Origin: Clostridia bacterium
GTDB taxonomy: Bacteria > Bacillota > Clostridia > Oscillospirales > Acutalibacteraceae
Assembly (NCBI GenBank): GCA_017416345.1
Contig: JAFQCR010000004.1
Coordinates: 1-51,782 of the forward strand
Direction of reading: 5' to 3'
DNA length: 51,782 nucleotides
How positions within the stretch are numbered: position 1 is the stretch's first letter; the number at the start of each line of letters is the position of its first letter. The notes below the pieces were generated by a model. The model made no database searches, was not told where the DNA came from, and worked only from the letters and a program-made list of their open reading frames with translations. The position numbers and the translations under genes are program-made. Of this stretch, positions 1 through 10,500 are shown piece after piece.

Positions 1-861
1 ACCAACTCTCCCGTTGCAAATTATAAGGGTGAGCTGTATTCCTTGCCCTTTAATATGTACACCTTCAATAAAATGTGGGGTGTTGTGACACCCGACGAGG
101 CCGCCGCAAAAATTGAGGAGCAGCGTGCCGCCGCAGGTATTGTGGAGCCTAAAAATTTGGAGGAGCAGGCTATTTCATTGGTCGGAACCGATATTTACGA
201 AAAGCTTATCAAGGGTTATACCGAAAAGCAGTGGGGAAGACCCTGCACCGAGCTGCCGAGCTTCATCATCAAGCGTTTGCCCGTGCGTCTGACCTTTGAC
301 AATAACTATTTCAATGCGTTGTACCAGGGTATCCCTGTGGGCGGCTACACCAAAATGGTGGAAAATATGCTGGACGGTATTGAGGTGCGTTTGGGTGTCG
401 ATTACCTCGAAAACAAGGCCGAATACGATGCCTTGGCCGACAAAGTGGTCTACACCGGTGCTATAGATGCTTACTTCAATTATTCTTTGGGCGCTTTGCA
501 GTACCGCTCGGTAAGGTTTGAGACCGAGGTGTTGGATATTCCCAATTTCCAGGGCAATGCCGCCGTCAACTACACCGATTCCGAGACCCCTTACACACGT
601 ATTATTGAGCACAAGTGGTTTGAGTTCGGTACACAGCCCAAGACCGTTATCAGTAAGGAGTACAGCTCCGAGTGGAAGGTCGGGGATGAGCCTTACTATC
701 CCGTCAATGACGAGAAAAACGGAGCTTTGTATGCCGAATACAAGAAGCTTTCCGAGAGTGAGTCGAAGGTCATCTTCGGCGGTCGCTTGGGCGAGTATAA
801 GTACTACGATATGGATACCGTTATTGCCGCATCGCTTGACCTTTGCGAAAAGGAATTGTAA
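1..861 (+). CDS. glf: UDP-galactopyranose mutase, C-terminal part (5' end outside window)
   Basis: The frame is open from base 1, so only the C-terminal ~286 residues are present. The enzyme is a flavoprotein that interconverts UDP-galactopyranose and UDP-galactofuranose, supplying galactofuranose for cell-surface glycans. Seen: the family-typical stretch LPFNMYTFNKMWGV near the start, the KGYTEKQWGR segment that contributes to substrate and FAD binding, the QGIPVGGYTKMVENML segment, and the terminal IFGGRLGEYKYYDMD block that closes the FAD site in Glf proteins. The call rests on these consecutive conserved blocks, and I see no frameshift. It is followed at once by a strong terminator, so it ends its transcription unit. 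Its upstream neighbours, probably glycan synthesis genes, lie outside the window. Confidence 0.95.
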   Translation, partial: TNSPVANYKGELYSLPFNMYTFNKMWGVVTPDEAAAKIEEQRAAAGIVEPKNLEEQAISLVGTDIYEKLIKGYTEKQWGRPCTELPSFIIKRLPVRLTFDNNYFNALYQGIPVGGYTKMVENMLDGIEVRLGVDYLENKAEYDALADKVVYTGAIDAYFNYSLGALQYRSVRFETEVLDIPNFQGNAAVNYTDSETPYTRIIEHKWFEFGTQPKTVISKEYSSEWKVGDEPYYPVNDEKNGALYAEYKKLSESESKVIFGGRLGEYKYYDMDTVIAASLDLCEKEL

Positions 862-868
862 CTTTATT

Positions 869-899
869 ATCCCTGCACTTTTGGTGCGGGGATTTTTTT
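869..899 (+). terminator. Rho-independent terminator after glf
   Basis: A 10-bp stem (ATCCCTGCAC / GTGCGGGGAT, one G-T pair) closes a short loop and is followed by a run of Ts. It begins 8 bases after the glf stop codon. Confidence 0.92.
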
Positions 900-910
900 G
901 CAAGATTTTA

Positions 911-939
911 TTGCATATCACAAAAATATATGGTATTAT
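911..939 (+). promoter_or_regulatory. Promoter for the LRR surface protein
   Basis: TTGCAT (911-916), a 17-bp spacer and TATTAT (934-939) lie between the glf terminator and the ribosome site GGAGGA at 960-965. The spacing is ideal for a housekeeping sigma factor. Confidence 0.6.
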
Positions 940-971
940 TTTTGCGTAAAAATATTATTGGAGGAATGTTT

Positions 972-2762
972 ATGAAACCGGCAAAGTTTTTATCCTTGAT
1001 CTTGGCGATCATCCTGCTTTTGTGTGCGTTGCCCATGACGGTAAGCGCCGCACTCGATAAGGGTAACACGGGTGTTTACGACGGTATGCTGTCCTATAAG
1101 ATCGGACGCAACGGTACCGTCACCATTACAAAATGCGCCCAGTTTACTTCGGGAGCGGTGGTCATCCCTGCCGAGATCGACGGTGCGATCGTCACCTCTA
1201 TCGGGGATTATTCGTTCCAGCATTGCGTCAAGATAACCTCGGTCGAAATTCCGCCCACCGTGACCGAGATCGGCTACAGCGCATTTTACGGCTGTGTTGC
1301 ACTTGAGGAGGTCAATATTCCCGACAGCGTTACAAAGATCGAGTACGGTGCATTTTATAACTGCAAAGCACTCAAAAAGGCCGATATTGCCGATCTTGCC
1401 GCCTGGTGTCATACCTCCCTGGACGGCCCTTACGCCAACCCCTCGCACATCACGGGTGAGCTGGTCGTCGGCGGTAAGGCTTTGACAGCGGTGGAGATTC
1501 CGCAGTATGTCACCAAAATTTCGGGTTATACCTTCTACGGATGCGATAAGATAACCTCGGTCAGCATTCCCGACGGTGTTACCGAGATAGGCGAGTGTGC
1601 ATTTTACGGCTGTCAGTCTCTCGGTGAAATGAACGTTTCGGCGGCCGTCACCTCCATCGGTGAGGGTGCTTTTTCCGAGTGCTACGGTCTTAAGGTCATC
1701 AATGTGGCCGACGGCAACACCCGTTATGTCAATATCAAGGGCAACCTTGTCGAGCGTGACACCAAGATGCTCATCCGTGGCTTTGACGAGGGCAAGATCC
1801 CCTCTGACGGCAGCGTTACCAACATCGGCAGCTATGCCTTTGCAGGCTGTAAAAAACTGAAGGAGATCACTATCCCCGAGGCTGTTACCTTTATTTCTCC
1901 CTCGGTTTTTGAAAACTGTATCGAGCTTCAGAAGGCCACATTGCCCAACAGCATTACATTTATAAACGCAAGTATGTTTGCAGGCTGTGAAAAGCTTTCC
2001 GAGATCAATGTTCCCGAAAGTATCACAAGGATCGGCGTCAGCGCATTCAGAAACTGCAAAGCACTCAAAAAGCTCGACCTGCCCGATAATCTTGAGCAGA
2101 TCGACGGCTTTGCGTTTGCGTACTCGGGACTTGTTTCGTTCGAGCTGCCCAAGTCGGTCAAAAAGCTGGGCGAGGGTGCATTTGACGGATGCTCAAAGCT
2201 TCTGGCTCTGAACGTAGAAAAGGGCAACGGCTATTATTACAGCAAAAACAATTGCATCATCAAAAACGGCGGAAAGCTCATCCGCGGCTGTAAGACCAGC
2301 CTTATTCCCGCCGACGGAAGCGTTAACGAGATAGCGACCTATGCCTTCTCGGGAACCGATAAGATAACGGCAGTCGTTATTACCGAAAGCATCAAAAATA
2401 TAGGTGTCGGTGCGTTTTCGGGCTGTGATGCGCTTAAAAAGGTGTACTACGGCGGCAACGATATGGCCTTCAGAGGTATTAAGATTGCCAATGATAATGA
2501 GCCTCTCAAAAATGCCGAGCTGGTGACCGGAACCACCGTCATCACCGACGGCAAGCATTACATCGAGGAGGAGAGCGACAAGCAGTTTGAGGATCTGATC
2601 GAAGATAACCTCAAGGGCGACGGTGAAGGCGAAGGTACGCCCGGCGGCCTTAAATGGTGGATATGGGTGATCATCGGTGCGGCGATCGTTGCGGTCGTGG
2701 CAGTTGTTGTGATCATCGTGAAGAGATCCGGCTCCAAAAAGGAAGCCGAAACCAAAGAATAA
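972..2762 (+). CDS. Secreted BspA-type leucine-rich repeat protein with C-terminal membrane anchor
   Basis: The start is set at ATG 972, 6 bases after GGAGGA, giving 596 residues. An upstream extension to 843 would read through the glf terminator and promoter. Residues 1-27 form a signal peptide (MKPAKF, then a Leu/Ile-rich core, ending TVSA). The bulk consists of LRR_5/BspA repeats of about 23 residues with the pattern 'aFxxCxxLxxIxIPxxVtxIg', in at least ten copies, interrupted by two 'GxIPSDGSV'-type insertions. An acidic spacer leads to a transmembrane helix around residues 555-580 (WWIWVIIGAAIVAVVAV), followed by a basic tail. The protein is therefore displayed outside the cell and held by its C-terminus. 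BspA repeats mediate adhesion or glycoprotein binding in several gut and oral bacteria. The ligand here is unknown. Two further LRR_5 proteins lie in this window. Confidence 0.88.
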   Translation: MKPAKFLSLILAIILLLCALPMTVSAALDKGNTGVYDGMLSYKIGRNGTVTITKCAQFTSGAVVIPAEIDGAIVTSIGDYSFQHCVKITSVEIPPTVTEIGYSAFYGCVALEEVNIPDSVTKIEYGAFYNCKALKKADIADLAAWCHTSLDGPYANPSHITGELVVGGKALTAVEIPQYVTKISGYTFYGCDKITSVSIPDGVTEIGECAFYGCQSLGEMNVSAAVTSIGEGAFSECYGLKVINVADGNTRYVNIKGNLVERDTKMLIRGFDEGKIPSDGSVTNIGSYAFAGCKKLKEITIPEAVTFISPSVFENCIELQKATLPNSITFINASMFAGCEKLSEINVPESITRIGVSAFRNCKALKKLDLPDNLEQIDGFAFAYSGLVSFELPKSVKKLGEGAFDGCSKLLALNVEKGNGYYYSKNNCIIKNGGKLIRGCKTSLIPADGSVNEIATYAFSGTDKITAVVITESIKNIGVGAFSGCDALKKVYYGGNDMAFRGIKIANDNEPLKNAELVTGTTVITDGKHYIEEESDKQFEDLIEDNLKGDGEGEGTPGGLKWWIWVIIGAAIVAVVAVVVIIVKRSGSKKEAETKE

Positions 2763-2788
2763 TCAACAGCGCTAAAGTAAATACACAG

Positions 2789-2823
2789 CAACCCCGATGC
2801 AAAGCCCTTTTGCATCGGGGTTG
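2789..2823 (+). terminator. Hairpin downstream of LRR gene
   Basis: A perfect 15-bp inverted repeat (CAACCCCGATGCAAA at 2789-2803, complement at 2809-2823) lies 26 bases past the stop codon. It lacks a following T-run, so it may be a weak terminator or an mRNA 3'-end stabiliser. Confidence 0.55.
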
Positions 2824-2917
2824 CTTGCTGCTGAACGAATCTATGGACGTTAAGTGCCCAAAATTTCGACCAAAAGTCACAAAATTCAAAATTGTTTTAA
2901 AAATATCGAAAAACCTC

Positions 2918-2946
2918 TTGACAAAATCGCTTTAAAGTGCTAAAGT
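2918..2946 (+). promoter_or_regulatory. Promoter for the sodium:solute symporter
   Basis: A perfect TTGACA (2918-2923), a 17-bp spacer and TAAAGT (2941-2946). CGCTTTAAA occurs in the spacer, and CGCTTTAAAC-like sequence recurs just downstream, a possible operator. Confidence 0.6.
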
Positions 2947-3000
2947 ATATAACATCAAGAGCGCTTTGCCGCTTTAAACCAGAAAAGAGACGTGTGCATT

Positions 3001-4614
3001 ATGAATTTTTCAAACCTCTTATCCATTTCGCCCACCGTGCTGATATCGGTGCCGATGCTTGTCTGCTTCTTCGGACTTATGATATTCGTCGGCTTTGCCT
3101 GCCGTAAGCACGCCAAAAGCGTTGACAGCTTTGTTTTGGGCGGCCGTTCGGTCGGTCCGTGGCTGACCGCCTTTGCGTTCGGTACTTCATATTTCTCGGC
3201 CGTTATCTTTGTAGGCTACGCAGGTCAGTTCGGCTGGAACTTCGGTCTGGCTTCTACCTGGATCGGTCTCGGCAATGCCTTTATCGGTTCGTTGCTTGCG
3301 TGGACGGTTTTGGGACGCAGGACCCGTGTTATGACACAGCACCTCGGCTCAAAGACCATGCCCGACTTCTTTGAAAAGCGTTACGATTCCAAGAACCTCA
3401 AGGTGGTTTCTTCGTTCATCGTTTTCGTTTTCCTTATTCCGTATACCGCTTCGCTCTACAACGGTCTGTCCTCGCTCTTTAACAATGTTTTTGAGATTCC
3501 TTACTGGGTCATCGTTGTGGGAATGGCAGTTCTGACCGGTGTTTACGTTATCTTCGGCGGATATATGGCTACCGCCGTAAACGATTTTATCCAGGGTATC
3601 ATTATGCTGGTGGGTATCGTTGCGGTCATCGTTGCCGTGCTTAACCAGAACGGCGGTTTTACGGAGGCCGTAAATTCACTTGCCGCAAGCGAGCAGGCAG
3701 GTCCCGAGTACACCTCTATGTTCGGTCCCAACCCGATCTTCCTGCTGTTTGTTGTCCTTCTTACCTCTCTCGGTACTTGGGGTCTGCCTCAGATGGTCGG
3801 CAAGTTCTACTCCATCAAGGATGAGGGCGCTATCAAAAAGGGTACCATCATTTCCACCGTATTTGCCATCATCGTTGCAGGCGGATGCTACTTCCTCGGC
3901 GGTTTTGGCAAGCTGTACTTTAAGGAAATGGCCGCCGCAGGCTTTACCTCGGCTGCAGGCACCAAGTTTGACAAGGTCATCCCCACAATGCTGCAGAATC
4001 TTCCTGCAGTTATCGTAGCTCTCATTATCGTTTTGGTTCTTGCCGCATCCATGTCCACACTTTCCTCGCTGGTACTTACCTCGTCATCGACCCTCACTCT
4101 CGACGTTGTAAAGCCTGCGATGGAGAAGAAAAAGTCGGTCTCCGAAAAGAAGAGCGTTCTTATCATGCGTCTGTTCATCGTGTTCTTCATTGCTGTTTCC
4201 GCAGTCATCGCAATTCTGAAGGACACCATCTGGGCCGACTCGGTATTCATCGCACAGATGATGGGTGTTTCGTGGGGTGCGCTGGCCGGTGCGTTCTTGG
4301 CACCGTTTATGTACGGCCTCTATTGGAAAAAGACCACCAAGGCCGCAGTTGTCGCCAGCTTCATCTTCGGTGTCGGACTTGAAGTGATCCAGCTTTTGAT
4401 CGGTATTGGGCTGTTCAGCGTTGAGAATATTCCCGTCATCAGCTTCATTTTCACCAACTCGCTCTACTCGGGCGTATTTGCGATGGTCGGCGGACTTATC
4501 ATCGTTCCCATCGTAAGCCTTTTGACCAAGAAGACCCTGCCCGAAAACATTGACCGGAAGTTTGAGTGCTACGATCATCAGGTCGTCACCAACAAGAAGG
4601 ATTCCTTGGGCTGA
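3001..4614 (+). CDS. Sodium:solute symporter (SSS family)
   Basis: Predicted secondary transporter that uses the sodium gradient to import an organic solute. ATG 3001 (537 residues) is preferred because AGAGA lies about 10 bases upstream. A GTG at 2992 sits too close to it. The protein has about 13 hydrophobic segments. SSS-family signatures are visible: the N-terminal 'DSFVLGGRSVGPW' and 'FGTSYFSAVIFVGYAGQFGWNFG' region of TM1-2, 'LGSKTMPDFFEKRY' before TM4, 'GVYVIFGGYMATAVNDFIQG' (the family's G-G-x-x-A-V-x-x-D-x-x-Q motif), and a Ser/Thr-rich 'SMSTLSSLVLTSSSTLT' segment in the region that forms the Na2 site. The substrate cannot be told from sequence. Neighbouring genes give no metabolic hint, and the gene appears monocistronic with its own promoter and terminator. 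Confidence 0.9.
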   Translation: MNFSNLLSISPTVLISVPMLVCFFGLMIFVGFACRKHAKSVDSFVLGGRSVGPWLTAFAFGTSYFSAVIFVGYAGQFGWNFGLASTWIGLGNAFIGSLLAWTVLGRRTRVMTQHLGSKTMPDFFEKRYDSKNLKVVSSFIVFVFLIPYTASLYNGLSSLFNNVFEIPYWVIVVGMAVLTGVYVIFGGYMATAVNDFIQGIIMLVGIVAVIVAVLNQNGGFTEAVNSLAASEQAGPEYTSMFGPNPIFLLFVVLLTSLGTWGLPQMVGKFYSIKDEGAIKKGTIISTVFAIIVAGGCYFLGGFGKLYFKEMAAAGFTSAAGTKFDKVIPTMLQNLPAVIVALIIVLVLAASMSTLSSLVLTSSSTLTLDVVKPAMEKKKSVSEKKSVLIMRLFIVFFIAVSAVIAILKDTIWADSVFIAQMMGVSWGALAGAFLAPFMYGLYWKKTTKAAVVASFIFGVGLEVIQLLIGIGLFSVENIPVISFIFTNSLYSGVFAMVGGLIIVPIVSLLTKKTLPENIDRKFECYDHQVVTNKKDSLG

Positions 4615-4629
4615 TCAAAATGAAAAGCA

Positions 4630-4663
4630 AACCGCAACGGTCGAACCGACCGTTGCGGTTTTT
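4630..4663 (+). terminator. Rho-independent terminator after symporter
   Basis: A 14-bp perfect stem (AACCGCAACGGTCG / CGACCGTTGCGGTT) with a 3-base loop is followed by TTT. It starts 15 bases after the stop codon. Confidence 0.9.
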
Positions 4664-4794
4664 GTATATTTATAAAAAATAATGTCACCCCCTTATTTAA
4701 TCGAGGAAATTTTCATATAGAATCTTGATGTGGCAACAAAGGGCATATTTATGCGGAATTATGAATAAATTATTGCGAAAAATTGTCCTGATTG

Positions 4795-4823
4795 TTGACA
4801 TCTTTCGACACTTGTGATACAAT
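4795..4823 (+). promoter_or_regulatory. Promoter of the vWA/tubulin-like operon
   Basis: A consensus TTGACA (4795-4800), a 17-bp spacer and TACAAT (4818-4823). It leaves a ~110-base leader before the first gene. I see no comparable promoter before any of the next three genes. Confidence 0.75.
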
Positions 4824-4839
4824 CGTATGTATGAAAATG

Positions 4840-4911
4840 GGTTTTTTGTCTAATTTTATACAAAAAACCTCAAATTTGTCGTTTTAAATGTTTGAAATGG
4901 TCATAAAACGA
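4840..4911 (+). promoter_or_regulatory. Structured 5' leader of the vWA/tubulin-like operon
   Basis: Two inverted repeats lie in the untranslated leader: GGTTTTTTGT / ACAAAAAACC (4840-4849 with 4860-4869) and TCGTTTTA / TAAAACGA (4879-4886 with 4904-4911). The rest of the 325-bp gap from 4615 holds the preceding terminator, AT-rich sequence and the promoter. Function is unknown. Confidence 0.4.
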
Positions 4912-4939
4912 TAAAATTTTTCGAAGAGGGGATAGCCAA

Positions 4940-7525
4940 ATGAAGAAAAATTGGAAGCCGGCCGTAAAGCTCAAGCGAATATGCGCTGTTGTAGCGGCGG
5001 TCGCGCTGCTCTTGACGGGGATGATGATCCCGACCACGGTCAACGCCGCACAGCAGGAGGCCAGCAACGTTTCAAGACTGATAAACGTTGTGTACGATGA
5101 CTCCCGCAGTATGTTCCTCGGCGGCTTGAACGCATGGGCGCAGGCTAAATACAGCCTTGAGGTATTCTCGTCAATGATGCAGGAAAACGACATTATGAAT
5201 GTCTATTTCATGAGTCAGTTTGACGGAAAATACGGCAATGCGGCCATTGGAAGAGCTCCGCTTATCAGCGGAATTTCCGGTAAGGATTCCTTAAAGCAGG
5301 AGAATATCGACAAGATACATACCACGGTCTCCAAGGCATCGGGTACTTATTTCGGTGCTATCGATGCTGCTTATGAGAATCTTAAGACCGAGGGCTCGAA
5401 ATACGACGAAAAATGGCTGGTCGTTATCACCGACGGTGATTCGCTCAGTAACGGCAACGATTCGGGCGTAAGGAGCGATCCGGTAGGATATCTCAACAAT
5501 AAGTTTAAAAACACCGTTTCGGACGGCATCGAGGTCGCTTACTTGGGAATCCAGCCCAGCAACGGTAACGCCATCGTGCCTGCCGTCAGCGAATCGGTCA
5601 GAGTTTACAATGCCGCCGGCAATAAGCCCAACAGCGAGGACGGAATCCTGGCCAAGGTCACCGAGATCTGCGAGGAGATATTCCAGCGTCCTCCCGTTAA
5701 GTCCAACGGCGGAAGCATTGACCTCAGCATCCCGGTAAGCGAGATCGTTGTTTTTGCCCAGGGCTCCAATGTTTCGATCGGCAACCTTGCAGGTGCCAAC
5801 AAGTTTGAGACCTCCTCAAAAATATCGGCGGCCGACAAAAAGTATGCCACAACGGTCGAGGCTGACCGCAATGTTGCGGGAACGGTCGAGCTTTCGGGTA
5901 CCGTTGCCACCTTTACACCCACCTCGGGCAACTACTTTGATGCAGGCAGCTATAACATAAGCGTAACGGCTGATGAATATGTTGTATACTATAAGCCTTG
6001 TCTTGATGTTGTCCTCAAGATCCGTGATGCGCAGGGAAGCATAGTCACCGATGATGTTATCCCCATCGGCAACTATTCGGCAGAATATTGGCTGACCTAT
6101 CCCGAAAATCATCCGAGATACGGCGACAAGATCAGCACCTCGCTGTTCGATGTCACCTATCAGCTTTACATTTCGACCAACGGCGGTCGCAAGGAAAGAC
6201 TTACCGCCAACAACTTCTACCTTGACATCGGTCAGAACACCGAGATCTCGGTAACTGCAAGCTATCTTAACTATATCTCCTCCGATAAGGCACAGAAATT
6301 TGCCGCTGTTGAGGATTTCACCGTTGAGGAGCTCAAGGTCGAGCTCGAGCTGCACCAGGAAAAATACATCCTTTCGAGAATGAAGGATGAAAACGAGGGT
6401 ATGACCGTTAAGGTCTCGAAGGACGGTGCTCCTTTGTCGGGCGACGATTGGAACCGTTGCGGACTTGAGCTTATCGCCGAGGGCGTTGACTTCAACGTTA
6501 CCAAGAACGGTGACAGCACCTTTACCGTAAAGCCGACATGGAAGAACGGCGACCGTGCCTCGACCGCTACGGGTGAGGTCAACTTCCAGGCTGTTGCCAC
6601 CATTTCGGACGGCAGAAAGCCTACTCACAAGGGTGCGGTGCTCGGTTGCATCGAAATATATGATGACGTTACGGCCGTAAAGCTGGGCGTCACCGTTGAT
6701 AACAACAACGATTCTCTTAAGAGCGATGCCTTCAATGAATCCAAGCCTTCGATAACCGTTAAGGTCGATTGGGCCGGCAATCCGCTTACCAAGGAGCAGT
6801 ACGAGGCTCTTAAAAAGAACGGCCTTTCGGTCAAGTTCAAGGATATGGAAAAGGTCGAGGTCAACGGCAAAAAGGTTCCGCTTGTTGAGGTCAGCGAGAT
6901 CGTTTTCGCAGACTTTAAGGAGGGTGAACACACCACCGCCGTTATCTACTTCAAGGCCAACGGCGATATCGGTGACCAGCGTACCATGCTGGACGATTGC
7001 GACGAGTTTACCGTCAACGCCACCATCGACCGTGAGGGTCTGGTCTCCAAGGGTAAGGCCGAGGGCGACCTTGATGTCACACGAGTCTACACTCCGTTTG
7101 AGATCATACTGTTCGTTCTGATACTGCTCTTTATCATCGGACATCTTCCCCCGTTCAAGTGGTATCTGCCCTTCAGGATCAAGTACGATCCTTACAACTC
7201 GGCCTTCGGCAGAAAGAGCCCCAAATATGCATACTGCTATTTCAATCCCATCTCGTGGATAACCGTGCTCCTGCCGTTCTGTCCCGTTATCACACACGTC
7301 AAGTTCGTGTGGTTCTCGGGCGTAAGCAAGGCCGCTCCCATGACCCTGTGCTCAAGGATCTTCTCATTCAAGGGAAGATCGTGCAAGGTCCTCAACGCAA
7401 ACACGCTTAAGGACGCGATGAGGATATACATCGATTCGCCCAATGCAAACGGAAGCAAGGATGTGCTTAAGTACAGATCCTCCAAGCTCCGCAATGACGG
7501 GCGTGTGGTAGTCACCACAAAATGA
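4940..7525 (+). CDS. Membrane-anchored von Willebrand factor A domain protein
   Basis: First gene of a four-gene operon, with AGAGGGG 10 bases before ATG 4940; 861 residues. Residues 1-37 are a signal peptide (basic start, then an Ala/Val/Leu core, ending TTVNAA). A vWA domain follows: beta-1 with the metal-ion site D53-D54-S55-R56-S57 (DxSxS), and VVITDGD with D165 as the later metal ligand. The central ~500 residues look like repeated beta-sandwich modules. A transmembrane helix at about 718-738 (FEIILFVLILLFIIGHL) is followed by a ~120-residue tail that should be cytoplasmic. The intact metal site suggests a ligand-binding sensor or adhesion domain outside the cell. The cytoplasmic tail could contact the tubulin-like protein encoded 57 bases downstream (inference). 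Confidence 0.82.
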   Translation: MKKNWKPAVKLKRICAVVAAVALLLTGMMIPTTVNAAQQEASNVSRLINVVYDDSRSMFLGGLNAWAQAKYSLEVFSSMMQENDIMNVYFMSQFDGKYGNAAIGRAPLISGISGKDSLKQENIDKIHTTVSKASGTYFGAIDAAYENLKTEGSKYDEKWLVVITDGDSLSNGNDSGVRSDPVGYLNNKFKNTVSDGIEVAYLGIQPSNGNAIVPAVSESVRVYNAAGNKPNSEDGILAKVTEICEEIFQRPPVKSNGGSIDLSIPVSEIVVFAQGSNVSIGNLAGANKFETSSKISAADKKYATTVEADRNVAGTVELSGTVATFTPTSGNYFDAGSYNISVTADEYVVYYKPCLDVVLKIRDAQGSIVTDDVIPIGNYSAEYWLTYPENHPRYGDKISTSLFDVTYQLYISTNGGRKERLTANNFYLDIGQNTEISVTASYLNYISSDKAQKFAAVEDFTVEELKVELELHQEKYILSRMKDENEGMTVKVSKDGAPLSGDDWNRCGLELIAEGVDFNVTKNGDSTFTVKPTWKNGDRASTATGEVNFQAVATISDGRKPTHKGAVLGCIEIYDDVTAVKLGVTVDNNNDSLKSDAFNESKPSITVKVDWAGNPLTKEQYEALKKNGLSVKFKDMEKVEVNGKKVPLVEVSEIVFADFKEGEHTTAVIYFKANGDIGDQRTMLDDCDEFTVNATIDREGLVSKGKAEGDLDVTRVYTPFEIILFVLILLFIIGHLPPFKWYLPFRIKYDPYNSAFGRKSPKYAYCYFNPISWITVLLPFCPVITHVKFVWFSGVSKAAPMTLCSRIFSFKGRSCKVLNANTLKDAMRIYIDSPNANGSKDVLKYRSSKLRNDGRVVVTTK

Positions 7526-7582
7526 TCAACACAGCGCTAAATTTACTTAACATACAAATTTACTATAAAGGAGTTAAGAATC

Positions 7583-10500
7583 ATGGCAGAGAAAAATACT
7601 AAAAAAGCTAAAACCGTTGAGAAGATGCCTCCCACACTGTTGGTAGGTCTCGGCGGTACCGGTTGCGATATCGTAGGAAGAGTTTACAAGCTCGCCAACG
7701 ATGAGCAGAAGAAGTACCTGGAGTTCGTATTCCTCGATACCGACGCAAACGAGCTCAGAGAAAGAAAGTTTGAAGCTCCCTTTGCACACACCGTTCAGAC
7801 CTCCAGAAAGATCACTGTTGGTCAAGCTTTGAGAAATGATCCCGAGGCCTTTAACCACACCTTCCCCATCAATCCCCAGCTTATGAACAAGCCCTTGACC
7901 GAGGGTGCAGGCCAGATCCGTGCCGTTTCCAAGCTGGCATTCGATATGTGTGTCCGTGAGGGCAGACTTAAGGAGCTCCACGAGGCTATCAACAACCTCC
8001 AGAAGCTTAACAGCGACGATATGGAGCAGTCCATCCGTGTGCTTATCGTTTCCACCCTTGTAGGTGGTACCGGTTCGGGTATTTTGCTGCCCGTTTCCAT
8101 GTATCTCCGTAACTACCTGGAGAACACCTGCCACAAGAAGCCCATTATCCGTGGCTTCTGCATCCTGCCCGATATCTTCTTCACCGATCCCAACAAGACC
8201 GAGATCGAGAAGGTAAACCTCAGAACCAACGCTTACGCAACCCTTCGTGAGATCGATGCATTTATGCTCAAGGCTGACAGCAAGCGTGATTCCGATATCC
8301 GCAAGCGCTTTGGCCTCAAAATGCCCAGACCCGGCACCATTGACAAGTATGACGATTACGATCTCAATCCGCTGGATTACTGCTTCCTCTTTGATGCACA
8401 GAACACCGACGGCGGCACTCTGACCCACTTTGAGGAGTACAAGCAGCACGCTGCCGACTGTATCTATGCTTCCTCGGTCAGCCGTCTGCACAAGCGTCTT
8501 AACTCTTCGGAGGATAACACCATTCTGGAGCGTTGCGCACAGAACGGACGTAACCGTTACTGCGGTACCGGTACCTCCAAGATCATTTATCCCTTTGAGG
8601 CAGTAAGAGATTACGTAGCTCTCAACTGGATGAGCCAGGCTATGACCGACGACTGGCTCCGTTACGATAACAAGGTCGCACGTGAGCTCATCAAGTATCA
8701 GAAGAGCCGTGCAAAGGGCGTTGTTCAGAAGCCCATCGATTCCAGGCTTGTTTACCGTGAGGGCGTTACCAACGATATCGAGAACAAGAACTACTTCGGA
8801 TTTGCTATCCAGGAGGAGTGCAGCTTGCTCGATTCGTCCGGCACCTTCTATGTTGACGACCGTTGGAACTGCTATCTTGAGAAATTGATGGCCAAGATCA
8901 AGGAAAAGGCCGAGGATAAGGTTGACGACGAGGCAGTTAACAAGCTGCTCAGCGCCTGCCGTACCGAGGTTGAGGAGACCGGTAATGCCTCCACCTTCAA
9001 GGCAATGTTCAACTCCATTGCCCAGCAGCTCAAGATGCTCTTTGCCAAGACCACCAAGGTCGCTGAATCCAGCGCATCCATCCTTGCAGACAGTATGTTC
9101 TCTATCGATAACTACGATCCCAGCCTTGAGGACCGTATCGAGCACTGGCTGCACATCAAGGGCGTTCCGCTCCATCCCAACTCTGCAAGATACTTCCTTT
9201 ATAACCTTGAGGAGTGCCTCAAGAAGGAGCTCCAGAAGATCGAAGCTCCCGCCAAGGGCTCCGGCGAGGGCGAGGAAGAGGGCGAGACCATCTCCTTTGC
9301 AAAGGCAGAGCAGATCGTTGCCAACTTCTTCACCGAAAAGACCCACACCGACGAGAGCAACGAGTCCGGTGCAAGTGTAACTCTGCAGCAGCACGTCAAC
9401 AGCCTCCAGGGCAGCTTCTTCAAGAAGGGCGAGTTCAAGGAGCAGGCTACCGGTATCCTCGATCTGTGTGACGAGCACGTTGAGAATATCAAGCTTTACT
9501 ACAAGCTGTATGTTCAGGTTGCAGTTCTTAAGAAGTCCTTGGAGTTTATCGACAATCTCTGCAAGAACTACGAGCATTTCTATCAGCTGCTTGAGGCCGA
9601 GATCAAGAACATCTCCTACAGAACCTCCCGCATCGAGGAGACCTACGAGAACCGCAAGGGCAGCCCCGTTATGTACGTTTGTGCATCCAAGAACTGCCTC
9701 GAGCGTATTCTTGCCGAGTGCCCCAACACTATCGACAGCATCCAGCTGACCGCCGACTTCCGTGAGCAGCTCTTTGAGGTCATCTACAAGAGCTCCGATG
9801 TCAGCGCAGCCGCAACCCAGAAGAAGCAGAAGCAGGTCATCGAAGAGCTTGTTTCCGAGGGTATCCTTGACTTCTGGAGAAACGCAGTTATCGATCAGTA
9901 CGGCCACCGTGTTGATATGGACGTTATCGATGCACTTTGCAAGGAAGCCGAGTTTGAAGAGGATTGCTTTGCCCAGAACCAGAAGCTCAACTATGTTGAG
10001 AGAAAGCAGGATGCAGCATTCAAGCTGGCAGCACCGTTTATCGACAAGCCTATCGGCCAGCCCTATGAGATCCTTGCCTGCGGTATGAGCAGCGCCATCG
10101 CCAACAAGAACGATCTTGCCAAGATGGAGATCCTCAAGCTCTTCGGTTCTTACGAGAAGGATTCTCTGATGGACAGATATCAGATCCTCTTTATGAGAGC
10201 TCTTTATAACCTCCGTGTCTGCGACCTGCAGAAGTTCGCTCCCTGTGACGAGTGTCCTGCCGACTTTAAGGAAGAGGGTAGCTACTACAGAGACTACGTT
10301 GCCAGAATCGACAACGTTCTCCCCGATCCCGAAAAGTCCAACACCATCACTCCTCACCTTGACAGAAGATGGCACTTCACCGGTGTTATGCCCGATCTTG
10401 ACGACGAGACCGAGCAGAAGAGCATCACCAGAGCACAGAAGGCATTCTTCGCCGCATTTGTATTCGGTTATGTCAAGTACCACCGTGACAGATATCAGTT

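Noticed and set aside
843-971. Extension of the first LRR gene upstream to 843.
   Set aside because: It would translate the glf terminator and the promoter. ATG 972 has a ribosome site and starts a standard signal peptide.
5816-7297. A 493-codon reverse frame inside the vWA gene.
   Set aside because: Shadow of codon bias. It has no recognisable domain and no start context.
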